Of a stretch of 64,000 nucleotides of DNA, positions 26,900 through 38,934 are shown piece by piece. The stretch's first letter is position 1. Every line of letters starts with the position of its first letter. A program made the position numbers and the translations under genes. A model generated the notes under the pieces. It was not told the origin of the DNA and did no database searches. It worked only from the letters and a program-made list of their open reading frames with translations. Source of the stretch: Spodoptera frugiperda (lineage: Eukaryota > Arthropoda > Insecta > Lepidoptera > Noctuidae); contig NC_064242.1 in the NCBI RefSeq assembly GCF_023101765.2, positions 7,738,327-7,802,326 on the forward strand, in the 5' to 3' direction.

Positions 26900-27290
26900 T
26901 ACTTATTACGGCACTCTATAGTTATTACGGCAAAGCCACCCATTGACCCATTCTCTTCCCCCATATTTCCCGTGAGGAAGCATGATGCCTGTCTCAGCGG
27001 TGTGGTGTTGCTGCCTGTCAGGCGAGGAGTTAGAGTAGTTGGGGACCCCTTGCGAGGTCCGATATGGTGTCTTGTGGTTGGTGCCGCTTGAGATCGCGCT
27101 CAAACCGGAGCGATCCCGGCGAATAGCAGGCTGTTAGCGGCGCATGGTCGTGTCTGGTGGGATGGAGTCTCTACAATCCTGTCCTAGAGCAGGCGGATGG
27201 AAGACTCACGTGGCGTCCGGTGGGTCGGGCGACTAGGTTAATGGAGGCTTCGATCAGCAGGGTACGTCTTCCGACTTATAATGATGACGT
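26900..27290. repeat. GC-richer block, probable old repeat
   Basis: About 390 bp that is more GC-rich than its surroundings and without a credible frame; the 65-residue minus-strand frame does not look like a protein. It ends 'cttataatgatgacg', reminiscent of RTE-type (TGATGA) tails, and includes 'gcgaggtccgatatggtgtc'. Family unknown. Confidence 0.35.
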
Positions 27291-27636
27291 CTAATAGAGC
27301 ATCAAAATAAAATTAGTATTAATTACAATAGATTGTAAAATATCTAGCTAATAAGCGTGTGCAATTACTCAGTATCAGTAAATTTTATCATACGTCGGAG
27401 CTAAATGAGTAAATATACGTATAGGTAGGTACCTAGATGTTAAACTAAATGATGCTTTGGGTGCCATTGCTTTAGTTTCTGATCACGTAGATACTCAAGA
27501 GGAATTATTAGTTACATTATCTACGTAAATACGATTATTTAATTTAATTACCATATGCGACGAGTGGACAACATTTTTCTAGAATGAATCACAGTTTTTA
27601 TAGTTGTTGGCGAGTTACTTTAAATTCAAAGAAGTC

Positions 27637-27705
27637 CCGGGGTCTCCCGGTTCGAAGATCAGGATTAGGAACTGGGTGGTTTTAGTCAGTAAGAGTTTGA
27701 CACTC
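27637..27705 (+). mobile_element. R1-type tail scrap
   Basis: Short plus-strand remnant: 'gtctcccggttcgaagatc', 'gggtggttttagtcagtaa' and 'gagtttgacactcc' match the module. Confidence 0.55.
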
Positions 27706-28356
27706 CAAAGCTCTACGCAAACATTGACTTTAGTTACTTGTAATAGAAACAAAAATATATACTTACCAATAGTAACCTGCAGTAAATAATAACTAATAAC
27801 AGTAATAGGTACCTAAACCAGTGACGTTACAAACATTAAACCAATTAGACACAAGAAAAATAACGTGATTCTTAAAAAAATGGAGGAATGGAAATAATAC
27901 AACAATGAATTAACCAAACCAAAATAAAAAATAAAGATATATAAATACAATAACTATAATATAAAACAATAAATAAATATTATCTTTCAAGTTTATCAAA
28001 ATATCAAACTGTCGTAAATTACTATTTCCCTCTTTTAATATTAAATTAAATCAACTGCAAGGAGGTACATTACTACCTTATACCTACTTATCTATTGTGC
28101 GTGGTTTATAGTTCCGCAACCGCGAAGGCGCTTGCCTAAAAGGTTTGTAATCAGTTCGAATTTTTGTTTAAGAGACAAAGGGCATGTACTACTTCCGTCA
28201 GTTCTGATTGTTTAATGGAAAATCTCCAATCTAATGAGGTACAACTTAAGTCACCTGTTAATTAACGTTTGTTTATTGACCCTTAATAGATGTATTAGGC
28301 GTGTATAACTTCAAGAAGTATGTCATAATAAATTAATTGATTGATTGATTACTATG

Positions 28357-28460
28357 TTAGCCGAGTGGTCGTAGGTTTCAAGCAAAGGGGTTTGATTTTC
28401 GGCGGAATATTGTCGGTTTTTCTGGCATTAAACTCGGTGAATGACAATAAACTTAACCAC
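28357..28460 (+). mobile_element. possible tRNA-derived SINE remnant
   Basis: 'tagccgagtggtcg' resembles a tRNA A box and 'ggtttgattttcgg' a B box. It is followed by 'aatattgtcggtttttctgg', similar to the body of the SINE at 56,369. Decayed, and not a functional tRNA gene. Confidence 0.4.
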
Positions 28461-28632
28461 CACTGGCCACTATTCTTTATCATTTTCATCAACGACCAAG
28501 ATTAGTAAACCACAGAATTAGATACAATCTTACAAGAACATTTTCAGGTAAAACGTTGTCTCGAGACCATACAGCTCATCCCTGATAAAAAGTTATCAAT
28601 CACACTACACTTATTTATTATGAAATACTACA

Positions 28633-28806
28633 CCTGTAGCTCGTAGGGCTTACCGCGTAGCGCGTAGCTGCACATTACGTAGCACATAGCAGCTTAGTGC
28701 GGAGCCCGTAGCGGCGTAGTGCGTAACCTGTAACACCGCAGCGTAGTAGAGGGTAAGCTACGTAGCTCCGTAGAGCGTAGTGCATAGTGAGTAGCGCGTA
28801 GCAGCA
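28633..28806. repeat. degenerate GTAGC-rich minisatellite
   Basis: About 170 bp made of imperfect CGTAG / GCGTAGC words at irregular 8-11-bp spacing (such as 'gcgtagcgcgtagc' and 'gagtagcgcgtagcagc'), clearly distinct in composition from the AT-rich flanks. There is no open frame. Confidence 0.7.
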
Positions 28807-29503
28807 TTTTAATCGCTATAATCGCTAATAATCTCGGAATTGTACAAACCGTAAAATAATAGGCTACAAAACCGAAATCATCCCGTGATTTAAAGGGTGT
28901 AGGATGATCAACTAAAACTTATCACGGCATCTCAGTTTACACTAAATGTACCTACTTATTTCTTAAAAATGAGAAAGCAATGAATGTAGTGATTATTTGA
29001 ATTTACTTAATAAATAAAATTTTCGAAACAAGTAAAAGTCGAAGAAATATTTCGATTGAGGAGACTACCCAAAAAAAATGTGTGTTTTGAAGTATAATAT
29101 ACAGAACGTATGTAAATTATCAAAATATATCAACATAATTTTTTATTATGGTAACATCAATAATAACCATAAGCCTGTTATACATATAATGTTCTTATAG
29201 TTGATATGCTTTCTTGAAACTATTTGCTACTACGTATTACTCAGGCACTCAATATGGAAAATTAAATTACTGCATACTTCAGTGTTTCAATTATTAATAA
29301 TAATAATCAGCAAAGTAAAAAAAGAGGTTAATTTATGCTGTGGCAGAATAAAAACTCAATTCGGCTACCTTAACTAATGGTATATTTCCAAAAAAGTCAT
29401 GGTAAATTATTTGAACACTAGCTTCATCATAAGGACATTAAAGATATATATAAAAAATGGTAAGGTAAAGAAAACAAAAAACTGAAAGACAATAAACAGT
29501 ACA

Positions 29504-29509
29504 TTTATT
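29504..29509 (-). terminator. poly(A) signal overlapping RPF2 stop
   Basis: The minus strand reads GAATAAATG at the end of the RPF2 frame, so a canonical AATAAA hexamer contains the TAA stop. I found no other AATAAA in the next 60 bases or so, which would imply a very short 3' UTR. Functional use is inferred. Confidence 0.5.
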
Positions 29510-31523
29510 CGGCGGACACATTCTGCGCTTGTCTGGCAGCTTTCCTCTCTTGCTTCCGTTTCATTAACATTTGTTTCTTTTCTTCCGGGGTCTTCTTCAA
29601 ACCCTTCATCTTGCGAGTCTGGAGTTTCTGTATCTCCTGCTTGCCCATATGGACACGACCCAACTTGGAACCAAAAGCATCCCTGGAAATGTTCTTCTTT
29701 GTGATCGGTTTGAGTTCCCTCGGTACCTTGCAGGCTTCCTTGAAAAGATCTTCTGCTCCTAATCTTGTTCTCCTCAGTTTAAAGTCTATTGAGGGTCCTG
29801 TAAAGAAAGAAAATACACATTAGTAATTGATTAAAATTAGTTTGCAACAGAAGACATCAATGTTATGTAAAATGTAATACTGATTTTGCCAGTGTTTCCT
29901 GATGGGTATAATCTGGGTGTCTTTAAGACCCGAGTGAATAGGACACACATGCTCCATTATAGGCTGCATCATCGCTTACTGCTAGGCTACATAATGGCCA
30001 AACATCGACCCTTTAAATATAAAAAAGAAACGGAAGCTATCAACTGTGGAAGACAGATCATAGTCTTAACATCTGGTCTGCAGCTATATAAGACAATAGA
30101 AAAAATAGTGTCACATGAAGGTCTGCCCTATAGAATACCAAATATAATATTTTACACAATGTACTGTGAGAATTTCAGCAGTCAAGGGTTTTAAAGGGAC
30201 TGTGAAGAGCTTACTCTTTGGAGGAGATATAACTTTTTTTAAACACCTATTTCAGTAAACATATAGAGAATAACTATTTGTGATATTAAAAAATAACAAC
30301 ATACCTATCTCCTCAAGCTCAACTCTTGGTGTCCTCTGTCCACTCTTTTTGAGCTGTATTCTGTATGACCTGAAGTATATGCTACCATCATCAGTGGCAG
30401 TGAAACTGATCACGTGCTCCAATCCCTGCAGTCTTATTGATTCTACCTGAAAAGTAATGAGGAGTTATGTTTAAGATGTCTAATTAACCATTGTTTCAGG
30501 GTATATAAATCTTAAATAAACACGAGATAGATGAAAATGACAAAGTATTGTTATCAACCATTAACGTTAGAAGCTTTAATATCTGACAGTGGATTTAACC
30601 AAGAATATGGTATATACAAGAATATAGCAAGATTTAACAGTTGTGCCATGTAATCCGATACTTACTCAAACTGATCATGATAGGTTACATTTTGTCTAAT
30701 TTATTGTTTTTCCGCAATAAAGTAACAACCAATTCAATAAATTAACATACCTTTTCTCTACAAAAGAAATCAGTAAACAATGATTTCAACCTCTTCAAAT
30801 CTTGGTTCAAGTCCCATGCTGGTCCATTGAATACTAAACAAGGTTTTATACCAGCCAGAACCTTCATGTTGTGAAACTCGGACATTGCTTTGTAATTGTC
30901 TGCGCCCAACTCTATCATGTCCAATATACCATAGTCAAAAGTACGACCTAGTACTATATTGTGTGGTCTTTTCTTTGAGTGAGAGCCCACTCCAAATAAC
31001 GCTGCTTCTTTCTTGTAGCATAATCTGCAAAATTTATAACAAAAATATTACCACATGCACTGCAATGTTATTAATTATTAAGTCATAGTCAGTAGGATTT
31101 GCTTACAATACAATACATACAAAACAAACTTTAATCAATAGAGTGTTTACTAAAGTAGCTAAACAGTGTTGAATATTACACAATATTTGATAAATTGTTT
31201 CATACTTACTTCTCAATGAGCGTCGCATCTTCAAATGGTACGAAATCATTCTTTCGGCTCAAGTACGCTGCATCAGGCTTCTTCAAATCATAAATATCCT
31301 TTAACAATTTACGTGTTCGCTCTGATGGTTTGCGGCCCTGAAGAAACAGGGCCTGTTTGGGCCCTTCAATAGGTTTAGGCTCCTTCGATTGCAATACTTT
31401 TTTACCCTTTCTTGTAGTGGGTTTTCTGTAAATTAAGGATTTAAGGATTAGTATTTTTACTTTATCTTTTATTAATATAAGTTTTGAACAATATTCTTAC
31501 TTCACTCTCTGTATTATACCCAT
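29505..31523 (-). CDS. RPF2: ribosome production factor 2 (Brix domain)
   Basis: Five exons on the minus strand: 31501-31523, 31210-31425, 30751-31024, 30305-30446 and 29505-29797. All introns are GT-AG and the frame joins cleanly to 315 codons plus stop (human protein 306 aa). The protein starts MGIIQRVKKPTTRKGKK. The Brix domain spans about residues 30-235, with the family blocks LLKDIYDLKKPDAAYLSRK, PFEDAT, GSHSKKRPHNIVLGR, DYGILDMIELG, RLKSLFTDFF, IYFRSYRIQLKKSG and RVELEEIGPSIDFKLRR. The basic tail carries LQTRKMKGLKK. From the known family: RPF2 works with RRS1 in the nucleolus to bring the 5S RNP (5S rRNA, uL5, uL18) into the pre-60S particle. Intron 4 carries a decayed jockey fragment. 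Both the start codon in exon 1 and the tail fit the family, so I consider the model complete. Confidence 0.96.
29887..30035 (+). mobile_element. jockey-like 3' fragment in RPF2 intron
   Basis: The plus-strand translation gives PVFPDGYNLGVFKTRVN followed by LHHRLLLG, the same C-terminal pattern as the copy at 22,426 but diverged. It lies antisense in RPF2 intron 4. The downstream part of the 102-residue open frame has no recognisable match. Confidence 0.55.
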
Positions 31524-32562
31524 TTTGCAAATTAATTCTTTACTTTGAACCAAAACGATAAACACGTGTTTCTCAAGTGCAATCAAATGTGTGTGTCAAG
31601 CATGGCTGTCAAGTCAAAATGTCAAATCACGTTTGACATCAAGTTATTGCTGCACTCTTCTAACGCACAGACATTGTATATCCTCTTTCTTTTTCTGAGA
31701 ACAAAATATGCTCAAATTCGTACTGCACCTTTACTATGAACTCGGAACGTGGGGCGATAAACTGTCAAAGTCAAACGTCAAAACATTGTAGATAGCTTCG
31801 TTTCGTGCCATGCAGAAATCTAAAAATAGTTTTAGAAGTTTTAATCAACCTATATCTCATGTTTTATTTTATAGTATACGTTTTGCGTGATATCTCACAT
31901 ATCACATTAATATTATAAATGTGAAAATTTGGGTATTTGGGTATTTGTCCGTCAATTACGCAAGTGTGTGCATGTGCTTACTAGATTGGTAATTAATAAA
32001 AAAAATACACTTTTAATTTGTTCAATCGTTCTGATTATATTTCATTTAAATATTATGTTGCTAACGATGTACCCAATCAAAAAAATAAACATTGAAAGTA
32101 ATTAGTTTCTCCTTATAAATTACTTTATACTTACTGTGAGCTAAAGAAATGACCCAAGACTGCAAAAGTACCTACTTACTTTTAATTAAGTAAACCTGAT
32201 ATTGGTCATCGTTGTTGTCATCAAGTATAAGACTATAATCTGTATTCCCCATTGTTTTCCTATACTCTTTTCAGGGCAAGACAATAGCCACTCATTTCCC
32301 TGTTCCTTACAGCGAAGTCTATTTAGGTATTTACTTTCAAACAAACAAAATATCTTACATAATGCGTGTAAGCAGTATTTGTATATTTGTATTTTGTAGT
32401 ATTGTCATAACTAAGTAAACGTGTGAATAAGCCTATAGTTTACAAGCACCACAATACCTATTGTCTTATTTCTACTTACAAAATGTATTTATATAATTAT
32501 GCACTTCAATCTATAACTAATACATAACTCAGTTATTAAAATTACCTGAACATAAAAACTAT

Positions 32563-32703
32563 CTGGAGCTGCGAGTCCGTACACACGGAAGTCACCTGGC
32601 GGGCTTACCGGGGCTCCGAATTGAAAAGCAGGAGTAGGACGGGATGGTTTTTAGTCAGTAAGAGTCTGACACTAACTCTCGCCTCGCCCAAGGCAAGAGA
32701 AGA
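32563..32703 (+). mobile_element. R1-type 3' tail fragment
   Basis: Plus-strand copy of the module: 'gagctgcgagtccgtac', 'gcgggcttaccggggctcc', 'gatggtttttagtcagtaa' and 'gagtctgacactaactctc'. It is 5'-truncated. Confidence 0.7.
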
Positions 32704-32704
32704 C

Positions 32705-32895
32705 ATTGAATTTTTTTATGAAACTCGCCGGTAATCTAGCTGACTTATCATCTGATGGTAGGCAATCGCCGCCGCCTATGGACACTTGAAACACCAGAGG
32801 CTTTACAAGTGCGTTGCCGGCTTTTTGGGGGTTAGGAATTTAAGGGTTGTTGATCGGGAATCGGGGAATGGGAAGATTGGGAAATAGGATGCTTT
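32705..32895 (+). repeat. common moth interspersed repeat
   Basis: Contains 'tcatctgatggtaggcaat', 'cgccgccgcctatggacac', 'ttgaaacaccagaggc', 'caagtgcgttgccggct' and 'gttaggaatttaagggttg', words I associate with a very abundant lepidopteran repeat. It directly follows the R1-type tail. Non-coding. Confidence 0.65.
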
Positions 32896-33385
32896 TCCCC
32901 CACTTAAAAAAAGATATAAAAACTATGACAAACAACTTGATAGTTGAATCTTGATTGTTAGGTATTAATCTAGATTTTGTGCAATGCATACTTACATTTT
33001 TTTTTTAAACCACCGTATTTCTGACCCATCAACAACGATCAACGATGTGTCAGTTCGAATAAGCACTTACAAATATGAGTTAATAAATTATTATCATTAG
33101 CCTTGATATCACTAGACATACTAGAGAATGTTATGTTTGAGTAATAACTAGTTTACTCAATTGATCACTAAATCATACCTACACGATATTTATAGATAGA
33201 GAAAGTAAATTAAATGCATTCTTTTATTGCAAAACAAAATAAGAACCAGTAACAACAAGGACTGGAAAGAAAACGGCGGAGCTGATGGAGCAGAGCAGAG
33301 CACCACATTGCAGAAAAGCCGAGTGGGTGCAACATTGTTGATCAAGGTTTAGTTGAAGATAGGATGCAGTTATTACGTTTAAGTC

Positions 33386-33469
33386 TTTGACTGCCAATAA
33401 AAAACTGTTGAAGGACATCCTCCGCTAACGTCGGTCACCGGTGACCACCACGGCATTCAATGTGTAAAA
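33386..33469 (-). repeat. family C repeat, minus copy
   Basis: Inverted copy with 'actgccaataaaaaactg', 'atcctccgctaacgtcgg' and 'tcaccggtgaccacc'. Confidence 0.55.
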
Positions 33470-35062
33470 AACAACTTAAGAAGGAGAAAATGGAACAAGA
33501 GAAAAGAAAAGAAAAATTAACGAGAAAAAGAAGAAACAAATGTGAAACTTGAGCAGATTCACTAGTACGGAACTTGAAGGGGGTTACTCTTAAATGCAAT
33601 ATCGATCGATCGACATTGATATTGTGAAATTTAATACTCTTGAGTTGCAACACTGGCGCCCATTGCATCTATATTGCACACTTCGAGTTTGACGACTCCA
33701 AGTTGACAACTATTAGGTGTACTTGAAAACTGTCAGTCAATTTGTTCTGTCATTGTAATCATTAATGTTTTGTTAAGTTTGTTAAGTTGAGCTTGTATCT
33801 CTTTGATGTATTCGATTAGTCACATTAGTCTTTTCTACCCCTAGAACCCTACTTTGAGTTTAACTGTAATTCTGGACGTTCAATCCTTGGTGAATGACTA
33901 GATCCACAAAGAATGTGACATTTATCATAGTACCACTCTCGACCTCCTACAACATGTAGGTACTTACATTCTTATATTAACATCCTAAAATTATAAAGGT
34001 ATAGGTATACTTAGTTCGTTTTATGGTTAAAGTATGAATATAAGCTATAAATATTCTTCAATTATTTCTGTCGGTTGTTGCTATTATACATACGAGTAGC
34101 TGCTTAAGTTACGTAAGCATGTTGGTATATAAATAAAGTATCTAATTAAAGTACAATGACTCAGAGAAAACTATTTCCCTTTGCACTAAGGTTTAACCTT
34201 TAGTATGCCGGGAGCATAGATCTACGCGAGACACAATGTGTTTTCTATTGTGTCTCATTTACCAACTGAGTCTGTTGGCCATAAAAATTATCGAAGTAGG
34301 TGTCTACCTAGTAATTGCACACACGCAAGGGTTAAATGACGTAAAATCCGGTACGTGTACCTATTAAGCCATACCATTTTAGAAGTCGTGATAGAATTTT
34401 TGTTTTAATTAAAACTTTGTTGTAGGTACATAGTTTTATTTATATTTTTAATATGGACACAAATGCCAACACAACTGTGTGGGGCGGCAATGACTAAAAC
34501 GAGGAAAATTATTATCTAATTAATAAATTGTTGTGAAAAAACTTTAGATCAAAACTACGGGAAATATCAAGACGTAATGTTAGGTACCTACCTATGTGGT
34601 TTTTTTTAAAGAAAATTAATAACTAAAACACATTATAAATAGGTAGGTAACAAACGTAAGCACTTTATCAATTTTCCTCAATAGTTAGAATCGGCTAGTT
34701 GACAGGATTTACACGTATTCGGTTATTCCTAAACGTTGTAGCAAAGCACGTTTCATGCAGAAACCAGAAAAACGAGTCTGCTTTTAATGGTTCGTAAGTG
34801 AAACAAACTCTTAGACGTTCTAATGGTGTGTTCAACGTAAGTAAATACAGTGCTTTATTAGTGTTTTTCCTTATAATTAAATAAAATTGCACATATAAAC
34901 AGAAACTCACGCTTTTGCCCTATGATAGGTAGAAACATGAGGGTGATTGAGAACAGTCCTCTAGTCAAGACGACTACGACCAGCTCCACTCAAGCGTGAA
35001 ATGACGAAGAAAAAGAGGAAACAGAAACTGTAGAGTACCAATTACTACAATTTTATTCTGTA

Positions 35063-35209
35063 CCCTTAGTACAATTTTGCTTTACGTTGAATGAAAAAGA
35101 AACTTGAGAGCGTTCTGCTGATTGGTCAGCGCGAATGAATTAACCAATAAGGGCGTCGAACGCGCTCTCGTTTCAATCTCGTTGAACGTAAAAGAATCTC
35201 GTACTAAGG
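35063..35209. mobile_element. palindromic MITE, third copy
   Basis: Begins CCCTTAGTACAATTTTGC after TA and ends with the inverted 'aatctcgtactaagg'. The inner arms are 'ttgagagcgttctg' and 'cgaacgcgctctcg'. The right-hand TA is no longer clear. Confidence 0.65.
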
Positions 35210-37204
35210 CTTCTGGTCTTATAAGTACGCTGCATAGTTGAGAGTCCTTCATTAATTAAATTGTATCTCATATTTTGTATTACGAAACTGCTTATTAAAG
35301 AGAGATCACAAGCACGATTGCAAAGCTTAAGATCTCGGGTTTCCCTGAGTCAAGCTAATTCAGGCTAATTGAGTTTTCTATTTTGAAATTCTCAGTGATC
35401 TTTGTTTCCCCTTCATAATAATAACTAAAGACAAGAGATGTGATTTGTATTGTAAATTGTGAAGACTGTAACAGTAAAAGGAAAATGGACTGAGTCCGAC
35501 CAAAAATGTCAAAAAAAAATGAATACTGAAACGATTTTTTTGTACTGACACTCTTTTTGAAAAATAAATAGTATCAACTCCGTTTCAGCAGTGTATAGCC
35601 AGAGTTAACCAGATCATTGGTGCTCGGTCTCTATCAAAATTAATATCTTTGTATCTTAGCAAAAATATGAATAGTGAGAAATGTATTCGACAGTCATCAC
35701 CGCTTAGCTAGGGTGCTTGGATTAGGTAAACTCCGGAAGCAAACTAAAATCATCGTCGAAACTTGTTTGTGCGTACTAAAATTGTTCACAAAAAGTAAAC
35801 CAAAATAAAAAACTAAGCTGTGATTAGTCTGTCGTCTGACTAATTTCAAGAAACATAGCACTACATCTGTTATTCCCCGAAAATACAGCGGTATAGAATG
35901 TGTACGTGGTGGGGAGGCGTCTTGTGGTTTTACTGTAGAAATTAATAACCAATCCTAATTTTGACCAGTACCATACATATCAACAAGATAATTATTGTAA
36001 TTTCGACCGTTTAACTGCCAATTCCAATAATCGATCTTAAAGATTTTTAGATTTAAATCGATTTTAGACATTAGTTCTATAGAGTTTCTGTCAAAAATGA
36101 AGATTTATCTAAAGATTTTATTTAGATTAATATCGATTATTAAAGTTGGTAGTTAGTTGGATTAAGTCAGATATACCCACCCTACGCCCAAGCCAGCAGC
36201 GGCATGCTGCTGCGGTAAGTTGAAGCCCGCCCACACAAATATCAACGGTGTATATTTCAATTTCTTGCGCTTAAACACATACCTTACCATACCTACATAT
36301 AATACCCAACACAAGATAATAAAAAAATATTTGGATAATTTGGACGTAACTGTTTCTGCTAGCAAATATTTAAAGACTGATTTCATTTGATACTAAATCT
36401 CCTTACTTCTCATCGCTGTACGAGGAAGTTAGTAATACGAGTATTGTTCTGGTTGATGATGAAAGCGATTTCAGTTACTTATAATTTTATTGTAATTATT
36501 TAGTGCGCCATCTTTTTACCTTGTTTTCCGTAAATAAAACTTTTCATGGCTAAGCAGTTACTAATTTATGGCCATCATAATTACAGTGTCTAACAAATAA
36601 TTTATTACAAGAAAGAATCATGTACCTAAGTACTACATAGACATGTACCTAAGTACACTAGTAAGTAGTTAAGCCAAAAAGTGCATTATTCTCTTTGAGC
36701 TAATTTGAGCACTCTTTACAAATACGGCATTATAACAGCCGCGCTACATGTCCGTAATATTCCTAGACACCCTACAACATTACAGCTCTTCGGTGGTCAA
36801 GAAACATGAAGGATCACCCACAGAATTGAATACTTAATTAATTTCATTATTTATTTTGGTTTTAATTTTTAATTTTCGGTTTTCGTTGTAATACTTATTT
36901 AGTTGTATTATGCTTCTATGGACGAGTACTACTGTAACTAGTTGCATTTAAATCATATGAGAGATCTCCATACTGTATAACTATTTACTTCGTATGCGTA
37001 TACGAAACAAGATTTTAATCGAATGCAATTCTTGCACAAAGGGTTATGAGAGATGAACGTGTGATGGACAATGGACATGTACACATGTGGAAAAACCAAC
37101 ATGGTATTCCAACCTTCTTAGTAAGAGATTTAGGTACCTACCACAACATAATACAACTTACCTACTTTGAGAAAATTGCAAGTTAGAGTTACGCAGCAAT
37201 CTGT

Positions 37205-37440
37205 GGCTAAGAAAGGCAAGGGTCAGTCTTTGGGGGATAAGATTCCTTGAAATCTGTAGAGGAAGATTTAAAGGAAAACCAAAATGACTGGCTAAAATGG
37301 CGGTGGACTGGTCATGTTGAAAGATGGATAGCCGATGGAGCAGACGTATTGTAAACTGGAACTCATTTATCACACAACTTGAGATATTCTTGAGGTCGAT
37401 GGACCTACGAACGAAATAAGAAAAGTTGATGATGATGAAA
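37205..37440 (+). mobile_element. decayed RTE-type 3' end
   Basis: The plus strand holds 'tggctaaaatggcggtggac' and 'tggtcatgttgaaagatgg', corresponding to the LKWRWTGHV..R.DG region of RTE ORFs, then a degraded stretch ending in TTGATGATGATGAAAG. The frame is broken. The minus-strand 109-residue open frame here is a shadow. Confidence 0.5.
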
Positions 37441-38156
37441 GATGAAAGATCAATATTTTGACTTGCTATAGATGAAAAGAATGTCATTGTATAATTTTCA
37501 GTCCTCTATAGTAGCTATGTTTTCATTTTTAGTAAAGATAAAACTACTAAACTATAAAACATTGTGACCTCGAGATATTGTTTTCAGATTGGTTGATCAT
37601 TGTGAAAAAAAACGAAAATGTAGAAATGAGAATAAAACATAAAATAACCTAAGTACCTGAGACCACAAAAAGCTAGAGACGAATTTTGATAAAAGCAAAT
37701 CAATTATGGAAACACTTCGATGGTGCATACCTAAATGGAAACTTGGCAAAACTAATATTTTACAAATTACAATTTTTATGACGTGTCTTTGGTTACTAAC
37801 CTTGGATATAAATAAGATTAGGTGCTACTAACTTGTTTAGATTAGGTTTTTAACATCAAAATCTCATTTTAAGTCATCAGTCTTTCTTTGTTTAATTAAG
37901 TCAATTTTATAAGACAGGAAAAGAAAAACACAGTAGGTACAGTATTTTAAGAAACTGAATTTGTGTTTGCTAATATGAAAAAGATCTGGTTCTATTGTCA
38001 CCAAATTATCTCTCCTTTTTTATTCTTCCTAATTCCACAATATTTATTCGTATTTAACCGAAGTACGTTTATTTATATAAACTGGGCAATTGCCTTAAAG
38101 TTAAAGTTTTGGTAACGTGTCGATACCCTATAGAGACTAAATGGAAATACCAACAG

Positions 38157-38283
38157 TCAAAGTCAAATCATTTAATCCAATTAAAACATAAATGAAATGT
38201 TAACAAATAAAGAAATAAATAATAGTCTATCAGTCTGTCCGTCAGTGAAGCTAGATGCTCGAGAACGAGCAAGAAACTCCAAG
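38157..38283 (+). repeat. family B repeat, plus copy
   Basis: Starts 'cagtcaaagtcaaatc' and ends 'cgagaacgagcaagaaac', the reverse order of the minus-strand copies. Confidence 0.55.
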
Positions 38284-38568
38284 TGGTTTAGCAGAAAAAA
38301 AAAATTGCTAATCAACCTGTAACTGTTTCACTGGTATGAAATAAGAATAGACTAACCTTTTATCAGCAGAATTGCTTTATGATGGACAATCATGATTCCG
38401 ATTCAGAACACATAAAATAAAATCGAAATCAATAACATTAAAATCGCCAAATTATGATACCTTTCGTCACGCTGTCAATCACCATAAACGATCTGTTAAA
38501 TCAAACCAGTTATAAGTGGCGTCATCACAATTAGATGAGGATAACCATCATCGTCATTTGATACAAAA

Positions 38569-38574
38569 TATAAA
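38569..38574 (+). promoter_or_regulatory. possible TATA box of first SLC22 gene
   Basis: TATAAA lies about 30 bases upstream of the point where composition turns GC-richer and the presumed 5' exon begins (about 38,600). Support is position only. Confidence 0.3.
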
Positions 38575-38599
38575 CATAATACGTACGTACCAACAGTTT

Positions 38600-38934
38600 T
38601 ACGGCTTCTAAACATTCCCGCAGTCAAGTTTTCCTACCAAGAACGAGATTACGGGTGTCGGCGACTCGGCGTGTCGCAGTGTTTTGCGTGTGTTATGATG
38701 TTGCATTCAAGTCTTTAGGCTTTGTGAGCACGTCAGAGTGTCGTCACGGCCTTAGAGGAGTGTCGAGTATCTATATACTTACACACGTGCCTCTGTTTGC
38801 CAATTCGTGTTGGAGCGCGGTACGGAGCGCTGCTGTCAACGGTGCTGCGTGCGACCGCTCGCCACTCAAGCATTCATCTCGCCGTTTGTGTTGCGATCTT
38901 TTTCAAATAAACCTGCACTGAAGATCACACAAAA
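38600..38934 (+). other. presumed 5' exon of first SLC22 gene
   Basis: About 335 bp of GC-richer DNA ending in a strong donor, CACAAAA|GTAAGTG (intron from 38,935). The exon's last base is A, and the next supported exon starts TG at 44,826, so splicing would create an ATG start codon across the junction in an AAAATG context. The 88-residue frame inside this segment has no recognisable domain and is probably untranslated. Assignment to the transporter rests on the phase fit and the lack of other genes between. Confidence 0.5.

Larger units (their letters stand above)
31560..38560. other. intergenic DNA between RPF2 and SLC22
   Basis: No supported gene. It holds the repeats listed separately, a fragment of a common moth repeat at about 31,905-31,985 ('tattataaatgtgaaaatt'), and AT-rich sequence. 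Short frames here (for example 34,695-34,910 minus and 36,162-36,386 minus) show no coding character. Confidence 0.5.
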